Notes: generated by a model from the sequence alone, not told the origin. Positions 1 to 7,040 are shown, counted from the first letter of the stretch. The stretch: 14,550 nucleotides of DNA from CAMBDR01 sp046597185 (GCA_046597185.1 JBKJLF010000106.1:1-14550); one strand, 5' to 3'. Program-made: numbers and translations.

Positions 1-879
1 GTCTACAAAAAACCCGATTCCAAAGATTACACCACCCACCTGGCCAAGGGTAAAATCTATGTGCTCGCTTGCAGTGCGATTGAAAACGCCAAGATTCTAC
101 TCGCCTCGAATGCCGCCAATTCCAGCGATCAGGTCGGGCGTAATTTGATGGATCATTTGGTCTTCCTGACCTGGGGTTTGCTGCCAGAAAAAGTCTACCC
201 GTATCGCGGCCCCGGTTGTACCACCTATATTCCCACCTTCCGCGATGGTGCTTTCCGCAAAGACTTTGCCGCCTGGATTTCGCCCATCGATAATTGGGGT
301 TGGTCATGGCCCACCTTTGCGCCCGGTTCGGATGTGACCAATGCCGTGATCGGTAACAATCTGTTTGGCCGTGCCTTGCGCCAACATTTAAACGATACCG
401 TGCCACGCCAGGGCTTGTTGCATTTTGAATGCGAACAAACGCCGGAGCCGGATAACCGGGTCATGATTTTCCCGCAATACAAAGACCAGTTGGATAACTT
501 CCGTCCTGTGATTCAATACAACGCCAACGACTATATGCGCAAATCGTTTAAAGCGGCCAAAGAGGTGTCGGATCAAATCTTTGCCGCCAACAACATTACC
601 GATTACTCGGCCTATAGCCCGAGCGAGCCGGATTACGTGACCTGGCAAGGGTGCGGCTACACTTTCCGGGGTGCGGGCCATATTGTGGGTACGCACCGTA
701 TGGGCAATAGCGCGGCCGAGTCGGTGGTGGATGCCAATCAACGCTGTTGGGATCATCACAACCTGTACCTGGCGGGTTGCGGCAATATGCCCACGCTGGG
801 CACCTCCAACCCGACACTGACCATGACCGCGCTCACCTTCAAAGCCGCCGAAGCGATCCTCCAACAACTTGACAACTAG
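1..879 (+). CDS. GMC-family flavin oxidoreductase, C-terminal part (5' end outside window)
   Basis: The reading frame is open from base 1 to the TAG at 877-879, so this is the last 292 residues or so of a protein normally 500-600 long; the N-terminal FAD-binding Rossmann motif lies upstream of the window. GMC enzymes oxidise alcohols, sugars or sterols with FAD. Visible family marks are the LACSAIENAKILLAS strand, VGRNLMDH, then the C-terminal substrate/FAD domain with GHIVGTHRMG (676-705) and the closing NLYLAGCGNMPTLGTSNPT block (753-813). In the family the active-site pair is a His in the closing block or nearby and a second His/Asn; here Asn is in TSNPT (codon 808) and His candidates are in GHIVGTH. 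It lies 6 nt ahead of the ferritin-like gene, so the two are probably co-transcribed and work on related chemistry. Family is clear; the substrate is unknown. Confidence 0.9.
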   Translation, partial: VYKKPDSKDYTTHLAKGKIYVLACSAIENAKILLASNAANSSDQVGRNLMDHLVFLTWGLLPEKVYPYRGPGCTTYIPTFRDGAFRKDFAAWISPIDNWGWSWPTFAPGSDVTNAVIGNNLFGRALRQHLNDTVPRQGLLHFECEQTPEPDNRVMIFPQYKDQLDNFRPVIQYNANDYMRKSFKAAKEVSDQIFAANNITDYSAYSPSEPDYVTWQGCGYTFRGAGHIVGTHRMGNSAAESVVDANQRCWDHHNLYLAGCGNMPTLGTSNPTLTMTALTFKAAEAILQQLDN

Positions 880-885
880 ACGACC

Positions 886-1980
886 ATGCAACCCTTACTC
901 CAACCCAATCTGGCGCGCAAACGCCATCAATGTTTGTTTGAAGATGATTTGCCACTTGACCAGTGCGGCAGCATTAAGTCGGTGCCGGATTTGCGGCGGC
1001 ATTTGCAAACGGCAATTGAAGTCGAACATTCGACCATTCTCCCGTATTTGTGCGCCTTGTATTCCATCAAGGATGGCAGCAATCAGTTTGCCTATAAAAT
1101 CATTCAAAGCGTGATCATGGAAGAGATGCTGCATATGATTTTGGCCTGCAATATTCTCAATGCCATCGACGGCCGCCCTGCCATCAATACGCGCCACTTT
1201 GTGCCGAATTACCCAACTTATCTACCGCATAGCGATAAAGCGTTTCTCGTGCCCTTGCAAAAATTTTCGCAAGAAGCGATAGGCGTGTTTCTCAAAATCG
1301 AGCAACCCGCCGCGCATCACGCACCGGCGCAAGCGGATAATTGGACCACCCTGGGCCAGTTTTACCAAGCCGTCAAGCATGCGCTATGCCATTTCAACCA
1401 TGTCGCAGCGGGTGGCATTTTCACGGGCAAGCCGGAACGGCAAATCAGCACCGAGCATTATTATGGTGGCGGCGGCAAATTGCTGGCGGTGCATAATCTG
1501 GCCGATGCGCTACTGGGGATTAATGAAATTATCGGCCAGGGCGAGGGCATGAATGGTTCGATTATCGACCCCGATCATATTATGTTTGGCGAAGACATCG
1601 AATATGCGCACTACTACAAATACAATGAAATCATGCAAGAACAGCGCTACCTGCCGACCGACAAGCCACAAGATTCGCCCAGTGGCCCCAAGGTCGATGT
1701 TGAGTGGCATGCCGCCTGGGATATGAAAGAGAGCCCGAAAATGGCGGATTACCCGACAGGCTCGCCCTTATGGGTCAAGACCTATGAATTCAATAAAACC
1801 TATATGGCGCTGCTGGATGGCATCCACAAAGCGTGCAATGGCCAGCCCGAGGTATTAAAGACCGCCATTCCGCTGATGTATGATTTGAAGTACAAGGCGC
1901 AGGAATTGATGCAAATGCCAATTGAAGCTGGCCCCAACCAGGGCAAAATGGCGGGGCCAAGTTTTGAATTTGTGAAATAG
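886..1980 (+). CDS. Ferritin-like (VioB/RebD C-terminal-type) di-iron domain protein
   Basis: 364 residues. The region at residues 38-100 matches the 'ferritin-like' family found in the imine-dimer synthases VioB, RebD and StaD: AIEVEHSTILPYLCALYSI (44-62), then VIMEEMLHM with an ExxH pair (E80, H83). A second metal-ligand set is suggested by GEDIEYAHYYKYNEI around residues 233-247. The C-terminal segment, a helical stretch followed by AGPSFEF, also matches the end of that family. Known relatives handle iron or haem near amino-acid-derived imines, or are stand-alone proteins of unknown job. No signal peptide or membrane segment is seen, so it should be cytoplasmic. The ATG at 886 follows the GMC stop by 6 nt, with no strong Shine-Dalgarno, which suggests translational coupling. 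I infer a redox pair with the GMC enzyme; the product is not known. Confidence 0.85.
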   Translation: MQPLLQPNLARKRHQCLFEDDLPLDQCGSIKSVPDLRRHLQTAIEVEHSTILPYLCALYSIKDGSNQFAYKIIQSVIMEEMLHMILACNILNAIDGRPAINTRHFVPNYPTYLPHSDKAFLVPLQKFSQEAIGVFLKIEQPAAHHAPAQADNWTTLGQFYQAVKHALCHFNHVAAGGIFTGKPERQISTEHYYGGGGKLLAVHNLADALLGINEIIGQGEGMNGSIIDPDHIMFGEDIEYAHYYKYNEIMQEQRYLPTDKPQDSPSGPKVDVEWHAAWDMKESPKMADYPTGSPLWVKTYEFNKTYMALLDGIHKACNGQPEVLKTAIPLMYDLKYKAQELMQMPIEAGPNQGKMAGPSFEFVK

Positions 1981-2008
1981 GCGCGTCAATCCTCCGCACC
2001 ATGCCATA

Positions 2009-2752
2009 TCAGGGTTTGATCCCGCAGCTTTGTAAACCCGTCGCCACCGCTTGCGCCACCAAAGCGTGGCGCGCGGGTTGTTGCAGGGTGATTTCATCGT
2101 CCCGATTCACAATCACCCCGGCTTCCAATAACATGGCGGGCATGGTAGCGGTTTTGAGCACCGCCAAATGATCAAAATAATACACGCCTGCGGCCTGATC
2201 GGCCCACTCGCGGTTTTCCCCGGCGATATGCGCGCTGTGATGCGCTGTTGGCTTCAAGCCGGCAATTTGCAAAGCATAGCCAATTGCACGGGCGCAGCGC
2301 AAGCTGGTTTCAAGCTGCGGGTTTATGCGTGACACGAATAGCGAAAAGCCGCTGAACTTATCGGTCACATAGTATTTTTCCCCACGCCAGCGCCATTTTT
2401 GTAGATAGTGCGGTTTGGCTGAATCATGGTGAATCGACAGAAAAAAGCGCGCCCCCATGGCTTGCGCCTGGGCGCTGCGTGCTACCAGCGTGTCCATATT
2501 GCCATCCGCACCAATGAGCGCATTGCTGATGCCCTGCTCGCTCAGGGTTTGTGAAATCACCTCGGCCAGGGCCGCATTGTATTCAAATTCCGGCTTGCCG
2601 CGTGCGCTGATGGCACCGAGTTTGGCTTTGGAGTGGCCAACATCCAGCGCCACCAACGGCGTCGGCTGGCAGTAGCCCAAGGCCGGGCAATACAGTAAAG
2701 AGGAAAACAGTGCCCAATGCCAATGGCGGGCGACAACGCGCTGGGTGTGCAT
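2009..2752 (-). CDS. Exported N-acetylmuramoyl-L-alanine amidase (Amidase_3 fold)
   Basis: 247 residues. The enzyme cleaves the amide between MurNAc and the stem peptide of peptidoglycan in the periplasm. Residues 1-28 form a signal-peptide-like segment (basic start, hydrophobic core WALFSSLLYCPALGYC). The catalytic domain follows at once: VALDVGHS with Zn ligand H40, the second ligand probably E55 in KPEFEYN, FFLSIHHD with H108, the FSLFVSRINP block near 136-145, and the catalytic Glu E210 in MPAMLLEAGVIVNRDDE. All expected zinc and catalytic positions are present. There is no AMIN or SPOR domain, so this is a minimal amidase, shorter than E. coli AmiC. The gene converges on the ferritin-like gene with 28 nt between stops. 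I see no clear ribosome binding site before the ATG at 2752. A lipoprotein cleavage site around the Cys residues at 22-28 is not excluded. Confidence 0.9.
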   Translation of the reverse strand: MHTQRVVARHWHWALFSSLLYCPALGYCQPTPLVALDVGHSKAKLGAISARGKPEFEYNAALAEVISQTLSEQGISNALIGADGNMDTLVARSAQAQAMGARFFLSIHHDSAKPHYLQKWRWRGEKYYVTDKFSGFSLFVSRINPQLETSLRCARAIGYALQIAGLKPTAHHSAHIAGENREWADQAAGVYYFDHLAVLKTATMPAMLLEAGVIVNRDDEITLQQPARHALVAQAVATGLQSCGIKP

Positions 2753-2823
2753 GATGAAATCGGGAAAGGTGGATTGTCCTCATCATAATGCCAAACAGGG
2801 GCTTTGAGTCATGCGCAACGCAA

Positions 2824-2891
2824 TTGTCCGTGCAGATGTCCGCGCAGGTGTCCGCGCTACCCGCCTGACACTGTCCAGCAAGGCGGACAGG
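2824..2891. repeat. TGTCCG-rich intergenic repeat, copy 1
   Basis: TGTCCG occurs three times in quick succession (near 2825, 2837 and 2849) and is followed by CTGTCCAGCAAGGCGGACAG. The core TGTCCGCGCTACCCGCC (2849-2865) recurs with two changes at 4180-4196, again followed by CTGTCCA and then GCGGACA. It lies upstream of the amidase start. Together with copy 2 it brackets the decayed TPR/hisC segment. It may be a lineage-specific intergenic repeat; function unknown. Confidence 0.6.
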
Positions 2892-2991
2892 TCGATGGAT
2901 CAGCAACAATTAAACTTTTTGATCAAGCTCGACATTAATGACCGGTTTCAACTCAGTTATTCCAGCCAGAGCCGGGCGCAAGTGATTTAAC

Positions 2992-3150
2992 TCAAGGCAG
3001 GCTGTCAAAGATACGTTGCGCGGTGGTTTCAATCAAATCGCGCCCTTCGAGTTTGATTTGTGGCAAACCTTGCGCGCCATTGCGCACGCCCCCCAAGGCC
3101 CCTGCCATTGCCAAGGTCGCGCGCCACCTCCCGCGCAGTGGGCGTGGCAT
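2992..3150 (-). CDS. Small ORF or 3' remnant of an unrecognised gene
   Basis: A 52-codon frame runs from an ATG at 3150 to TGA at 2994-2992. The last 35 residues look like real protein, with a mixed amphipathic sequence ending GRDLIETTAQRIFDSLP. The first 12 residues are Arg-rich and look less natural. One base of frameshift near 3120 would instead join the good part to an upstream frame containing TAREVARD, so it may be the end of a longer decayed gene. I do not recognise the family. It overlaps the less convincing start of the plus-strand TPR-like ORF, so the boundary between the two lies somewhere in 3120-3200. Confidence 0.3.
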   Translation of the reverse strand: MPRPLRGRWRATLAMAGALGGVRNGAQGLPQIKLEGRDLIETTAQRIFDSLP

Positions 3151-3179
3151 GCTTTTTTATTCCTTTGCAGCCCATGCGC

Positions 3180-3736
3180 CGCAGGCCGCTGCCGCCATGG
3201 CGGTGATTGTTGCGCTGCCTGCGTTACTCGAAATTGCACCCGGCGCTGTCCGCATTTACGCCTTGGTCGATACCGCGAGCTGCCTGAATCGCAAGGGGGA
3301 AAAAGAACGCGCATTAGTGCAATATAAGCACGTGCTTGAGGCCATGTCACAGTAGGGCGTACCTGCGCAAGAGCTCGCCATTTTCAATGCGGCGCTGGCA
3401 CACAAACGAGGTGACCTGAAGGGCACGGCGACGTTTCTCAGGCAAACGCAGCAAAGCCGAATGATTGACAAGCGCAGCAAAATCGACATACAGCAACTGC
3501 TTGCCTCATTAGAAAACCCGGATAAAAATCTGCTCGAAAAATACTTTGGTGACACGGCTTTGACGCTCGCTTTCGGCAAAATTTTGCACCAGCGTTTGGT
3601 GGATGAAGGCGTGTATGAGCGTATTTCAGATGTTGCTGAAATTAAGCGTATTGGTGAGATAGTGTCCGGTTTGCAAAGTGCGGATACCGATAAAGCGCAT
3701 TCTTGCTTTGTGCCGATAGAAATCCTCAAATACTGA
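3180..3736 (+). pseudogene. TPR-like helical-repeat protein, split by an in-frame amber codon
   Basis: One frame continues across a TAG at 3353-3355. Before it lie residues resembling a tetratricopeptide repeat (YALVDTASCLNRKGEKERAL, then VQYKHVLEAMSQ). After it comes a second TPR-like unit (FNAALAHKRGDLKGTATFLR) and a helical tail up to about 3690. The frame is open back to 3023 (GTG), but the part before about 3180 lacks TPR character and overlaps a minus-strand remnant, so the true start is unclear or lost. The final residues before the TAA... stop region at 3734-3736 are antisense to the hisC C-terminal remnant, so the native C-terminus has been replaced. TPR proteins act as protein-binding scaffolds; no specific role can be read. 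A nonsense change such as TTG to TAG would explain the break. Confidence 0.55.
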
Positions 3737-4075
3737 TCAATCCGCGCGGCCTTGAAATGGCGTACGATGATGGCACGTTCGCGCAACCTGAAAGCCAGAG
3801 TGGCAGCATCGTGAATCAGAACCATTGCCCACGAATACGGCTTCCGGCGCAATGCCACAGTAATTGGCCACCCCTGCCCGAACCACGGTGCTATCGGGAT
3901 TGGGATATAAACGCAGAGTATCGCCTACCGCCGCTTGCATGGCTACCAGTGCCCGGGGCGATGGCCCATAAGGGTTTTCGTTGGTATTTAACTTGATCAG
4001 ATGATCAATCTTGGGTTGCTCTCCCGGCACATAGGGAGTGAGATCAGCAACAACAGGGCTCCAGAAACGGCTCAT
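3695..4075 (-). pseudogene. hisC: Histidinol-phosphate aminotransferase with its middle deleted
   Basis: HisC is a PLP enzyme that converts imidazole-acetol phosphate to histidinol phosphate in histidine synthesis. From the ATG at 4075, residues 1-87 are a good HisC N-terminus: FWSPVVADLTPYVPGEQP, KLNTNENPYGPSP, LRLYPNPDS and VFVGNGSD. Straight after, at 3813 and in another frame, the sequence resumes as the HisC C-terminus: HDAATLAFRLRERAIIVRHF, then RIDQYLRISIGT. Roughly 230 residues are missing between them, including the PLP-lysine. The first frame runs on only to a TGA at 3739-3737. The C-terminal piece fades out near 3695, where it meets the TPR-like remnant on the other strand. An intact HisC is about 350 residues. 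This copy cannot be active, and a working hisC should exist elsewhere if the cell makes histidine. Confidence 0.88.
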
Positions 4076-4179
4076 GGCTTAACTTTTATGATGGACTTGG
4101 AAGAAGAATCATACCAAATTCAAGCTGGAATCAACTCAATGATTTATTGAAACCCAAATAAAGCAGGCTCACATCAAGC

Positions 4180-4253
4180 TGTCCGCGCTGCCCACCCTGT
4201 CCACAAGCGCCTGTGCGGACAACGTCCGCCCTGCCCCGCTCAGTAGCGGACAA
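4180..4253. repeat. TGTCCG-rich intergenic repeat, copy 2
   Basis: The core TGTCCGCGCTGCCCACC (4180-4196) is nearly identical to 2849-2865 and in the same orientation, followed by CTGTCCACAAG and a GCGGAC AAC GTCCGC inverted repeat (4215-4229), with another AGCGGACA at about 4245. It lies between the divergent hisC remnant and the adaptor-protein remnant. Confidence 0.6.
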
Positions 4254-4332
4254 AACTCAATATCCAACAAAATCGGATACTTAACAATATATTTCCATAT
4301 GGCATGCTTCATGCTTACAGGACTGCATCTCC

Positions 4333-4338
4333 CATAAT
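4333..4338 (+). promoter_or_regulatory. Possible -10 box upstream of the adaptor remnant
   Basis: CATAAT matches the sigma70 -10 consensus at five of six positions and lies 23 nt before the ATG at 4361. No good -35 box is found at the right distance, so this is weak. Confidence 0.25.
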
Positions 4339-4360
4339 GTGTCCAACCCAAGGAAGCGCC

Positions 4361-4927
4361 ATGATCCGCGAACCATCCAATCAAGACCTCGTCATCCGCC
4401 CGCCCGCGCTGTGGCGCAGCAAAAAACTGTGGCTCTCGCTGCTGGCCGCCAGCGGCCTTGCCGTTGCTGGCGTGACGCTGCTCTCAGGCTGGAGCAAAGC
4501 CAACCATTCGGTCAAGCTGGCGCGCCTGCAAACGGCGCAGGTTACGCGCGGCACGCTGGTGCGCGATGCACTGGTCAACGGCCATTTGGTGGCGGCGGTT
4601 AGCCCTACCTTGTACGCCCCCGCCGCCGCCACCGTCAACCTGACCGTCAAGGCGGGCGACACGGTAAAAAAGGGCCAGATCGTGGCGCAACTGACTTCGC
4701 CCGAACTGGCCAATACCTTAAAACGCGAACAAGCCATCTACCTGCAATTGCAAAGCGAAGCAGCACGCCAGCAAATTTCGGCACGCAAGCAAAAACTGCT
4801 GGCGCGGCGCGATGCTGATCAGGCTGAAATTGATCGCGTCTCGGCCGAGCGCACTTACCAGAGGATTGAAGCGGCGGGCGTGGCGGGCGTGATCGCCAAC
4901 TCGATGGCGTCAATACCCAAGGCATGA
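4361..4927 (+). pseudogene. Periplasmic adaptor (HlyD/AcrA/MacA-type) of an efflux system, truncated
   Basis: Start at ATG 4361, preceded by AGGAAG four bases upstream; an earlier in-frame ATG at 4304 lacks a site. The product begins with a cytoplasmic stretch, one membrane helix (about residues 21-42, LWLSLLAASGLAVAGVTLL), then a lipoyl-like half motif (LYAPAAATVNLTVKAGDTVKKGQIVAQLTSPEL split across about 85-118) and a Gln/Ala-rich coiled-coil hairpin arm. Adaptors of this family are 350-420 residues and link an inner-membrane transporter to an outer-membrane channel. Here homology stops near 4890 after the first coiled-coil arm, where sequence from a partner ABC ATPase in another frame takes over, giving a 12-residue nonsense tail and TGA at 4925-4927. 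The second coiled-coil arm, second lipoyl half and beta-barrel are absent, so it should not work. Confidence 0.8.
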
Positions 4928-5004
4928 ACGACAACGCGCGCTCACGCCTGCGCAATGAAAAACTGGGCTTCATTTTCCAGGGTTTTAATCTGATCCCTGA
5001 CCTG
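4894..5004 (+). pseudogene. Internal scrap of an ABC transporter ATPase (MacB/LolD type)
   Basis: In the frame through 4903 the sequence reads RQLDGVNTQGMNDNARSRLR, then NEKLGFIFQGFNLIPDL. This is the stretch of a LolD/MacB-type ATPase just before and across the Q-loop (FQ). The Walker A end is missing on the left, where the adaptor gene is joined at about 4890, and the signature, Walker B and everything later is missing on the right, where the IS4-family element begins at 5005. Adaptor and ATPase are usual operon neighbours (macA-macB type), so this is one operon with an internal deletion spanning the gene border, later cut by the insertion sequence. It has no independent start. Confidence 0.8.
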
Positions 5005-5021
5005 AATGGCACTTACTTAAG
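5005..5021 (+). repeat. Left terminal inverted repeat of the IS4-family element
   Basis: AATGGCACTTACTTAAG, an exact inverted match to 6200-6216. It abuts the ABC ATPase scrap. Confidence 0.9.
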
Positions 5022-5266
5022 AAAAATACCCCTATAAATCAACTGGTTGGAATGCACTGCTGACTTGAAAAATCGTGAATACCAGCCGTGTGTTAATGCC
5101 ATAAAACAAGATTGCATCACTCTTGTTGATATATTAATCGTTGTTAAATTATTGTGAAAATTTAAATCGCATAAAAATTAAATTCTATTTTTACTCCTCT
5201 TTAAGCAATAAATACTTGTAAACTTTTCAAAAAAGGCGTTTACTGTTGCTTTTTGGGAGAAACCCA

Positions 5267-6208
5267 ATGGCAATATCCGTTCAGCAGGCTCGTATCCTGC
5301 ACTACATGCGCAACAGTGATCTACATACCTTTATCAATATGTTAGAATCGCCAGAACTATTAGAAACCAAAACTCTTCCTCATGAACGGATACGATTGTA
5401 GCCGGCGACTGAAACCCTATCGATGTTTATGACGCAAGCCTTGAAGCCGGATCGGTCATGCCAAGGCATTGTCAACGACGCTGCCATAAAGCGCCAGATG
5501 AGCGGTTTGGCACCATGTAGTACCAATACGGGTGCATATTGCAATGCGCGTTCACGATTGCCGCTGAGCATGGTGTCGGGTTTGGTAAAAGAAACAGGCA
5601 AGCTCATTGCGAGAAAAACTGCTGCTGCGTGGTACTGGCAAGGGCGGCATGTGAAGTTGGTTGATGGCACGACAGTTACCATGCCGGATACCCTGGCCAG
5701 CCAGAAAAAATATCCCCAACCTCCATTGTCACGCGCGAATTGGACGTTGGCGGCAGGGTGTTGGTAACGACACTACTATGCCCGGAAATAACACCAAAAA
5801 GCGAATTGAAGGCACTATACAAGTGTCGGTGGAGCGTGGAATTAGATATCCGAAACATAAAGACGACGATGGGGATGGTCACGTTCAGTTGCAAAACACC
5901 AGAAATGGTCGAAAAAGAGATGTGGGTCTACCTACTCGCCTATAACCTGATCCGCTTGCTTATGTTGCAATCGGTAATGTTGAAGGATATCTTGCCACGA
6001 TTGTTAAGTTTTAAGCATGTATTGCAGTTATGGAAACATCGCTATACTACTCAATTTGATATTGCAAAAAAGGGTAGGGAAGCGCCCCGGCAGAATTGAG
6101 CCTCGTGCCATAAAACGTAGACCAAAGCCCTATCCATTGTTGATGCAAGCTAGGCATGCTGCAAGAGCGAAAGTACGCAAATTTGGCCACCCCAAAAAGC
6201 TTAAGTAA
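5267..6208 (+). pseudogene. IS4-family DDE transposase, inactivated
   Basis: The gene starts at ATG 5267 (GGGAGAAACCCA upstream). It is broken three ways. First, a TAG at 5399-5401 splits an otherwise continuous frame after residue 44. Second, just after YPQP near 5722, several hundred bases are missing and the frame changes; the lost part carries the second catalytic Asp. Third, one extra A in the run at 6066-6071 shifts the frame before the C-terminus (RIEPRAIKRRPKP... to GHPKKLK and TAA). The first catalytic Asp survives in VDGTTVTMPD (codon 5663), and the catalytic Glu lies in YKCRWSVELDIRNIK (Glu codon 5839), a perfect Y-(2)-R-(3)-E-(6)-K signature of the IS4 group. The protein cannot transpose the element by itself, but the intact ends could be mobilised in trans. 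Confidence 0.88.
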
Positions 6209-6216
6209 GTGCCATT
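6200..6216 (-). repeat. Right terminal inverted repeat of the IS4-family element
   Basis: CTTAAGTAAGTGCCATT, the exact complement of the left end. Its first bases overlap the last transposase codons and stop (TTAAGTAA). Confidence 0.9.
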
Positions 6217-6228
6217 CTGGTCTGTCCC

Positions 6229-6870
6229 CTATTGGCCCCGCCTATTGTCCCCTCTAAACTTCGCTACGGCGAGCAATTTCTCTTGCCGCGCTTGCGCTCT
6301 GGCTTGCTGCGCTTGTTCTTGGGCTTGGTGCGCTTGTTCTGATGCCTGGCGCGCTTGCGCTTGCGCCTCATGCACCAGTTCCATGCTTTCTTGCCGTCCC
6401 AGTTGCAGCCTATCACCAAAGGCGGTATCGGTGACGTTTTTAATATCGCGATAATATTTCAAACTCAATTCGTAGGCGGCCAACGCCTTGGGGCCCATGG
6501 CCACCAATTCAGCAATATGAAATAATTTAGTAAACACCCGCTCTTGCCATTTAGCTGGAATCTCTTCTAAATCGGGTAAATGGCGAAACACATACAGCCA
6601 TTTGTCTTGCAACGACGTGAGTTGGTCTAAGGTTTTTTTGAAATTGGGCAGGGTTAAATAGATAAACGTAAGTTTGTCGTAAAACACTTGGTTACGATGA
6701 TCCTTCAATTGCACTTTATGCACCACGTCGTCCTTGTCGGCATCATCAAAAATAAAATCGAGAATACCTATTGAGTACACCGCTGCCAACTTAAAATCCC
6801 ACTCGCCCTTTTGCGCTTGTTGCTGAATCGGAAAACTGGCATAAAACAAGCTGCGGTCCCCCCAGTGCCA
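6229..6870 (-). pseudogene. Rpn / PD-(D/E)XK transposase-like nuclease, N-terminus missing
   Basis: Homology to the Rpn/'PD-(D/E)XK nuclease family transposase' group starts near 6870 (WGDRSLFYAS), continues through QQQAQKGEWDFKLAAVYSIG, ILDFIF and the helical middle, and ends with an Ala/Gln coiled tail (AQARQASEQAHQAQEQAQQA) typical of this family. The stop is TAG at 6231-6229. The family is usually around 280-320 residues; here the first third, which holds the catalytic D and ExQ residues, is absent. The first possible start in frame is TTG at 6849, with no ribosome binding site. At about 6850-6870 the sequence joins a different gene start, so this is a 5' truncation by rearrangement. The full protein is a DNA nuclease that promotes recombination; this fragment should lack nuclease activity. 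Confidence 0.82.
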
Positions 6871-6976
6871 GCAAGATGCCGGTGACGATCAACCATTCGC
6901 GCAAAACGGATGCGGCGCGTCCTGCCGTTGCAAGCGCAACGACTGGAGTACTATTTGGCTCGGGAGTGGAATCCAT
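6860..6976 (-). pseudogene. 5' fragment of an unrecognised single-pass membrane protein
   Basis: From ATG 6976 the frame reads a Pro/Thr-rich start (MDSTPEPNSTPVVALATAG), then RAASVLREW and a hydrophobic helix LIVTGILLALGG that looks membrane-spanning. Beyond about 6860 the frame (to a stop at 6791) is only an out-of-frame reading of the Rpn-like remnant, so the gene is cut there. A cytoplasmic N-terminus of about 28 residues followed by a membrane helix would fit several families; I cannot name one. No clear ribosome binding site is seen. Confidence 0.4.
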
Positions 6977-7040
6977 GGCAATTTACCGGGTAGTCAATCT
7001 ACAACATAATCGGCTTGACTTGTTCGGCGCGCAAGGAGAT

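Larger units (their letters stand above)
5005..6216 (+). mobile_element. Decayed IS4-family insertion sequence
   Basis: The ends are perfect 17-bp inverted repeats, AATGGCACTTACTTAAG at 5005-5021 and its complement at 6200-6216; the motif resembles the termini I recall for IS4 itself. Between them is a broken IS4-type transposase. The 1212-bp length is short for the family (about 1.4-1.6 kb), in line with an internal deletion. Flanks do not show the 10-13 bp target duplication IS4 elements make: CCTGACCTG on the left against CTGGTCTGT on the right. The ABC gene interrupted at the left end does not continue on the right, so the right flank was probably replaced by a deletion or by recombination between copies. 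The 240 nt before the transposase start are AT-rich and hold no gene. Confidence 0.88.

Noticed and set aside
388..891. 167-residue minus-strand frame opposite the GMC oxidoreductase
   Set aside because: Shadow of the GMC C-terminal domain; His/Arg/Val-rich with no motif.
2895..2990. 31-codon plus-strand frame starting MDQQQLNFLIK
   Set aside because: Too short, no recognisable motif and no ribosome binding site; could be a 5' remnant but nothing supports it.
3353..5401. The two in-frame TAG codons (3353 and 5399) as pyrrolysine or amber-suppression sites
   Set aside because: Both lie in genes with other lesions or in a decayed area, no read-through element is visible, and neither family is known to need a TAG-coded residue.
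6061..6080. Programmed frameshift at the A-run followed by GGG in the transposase
   Set aside because: A usual -1 shift would lead to the wrong frame; the C-terminal part needs +1, which is better explained by one inserted A. The gene is dead for other reasons as well.
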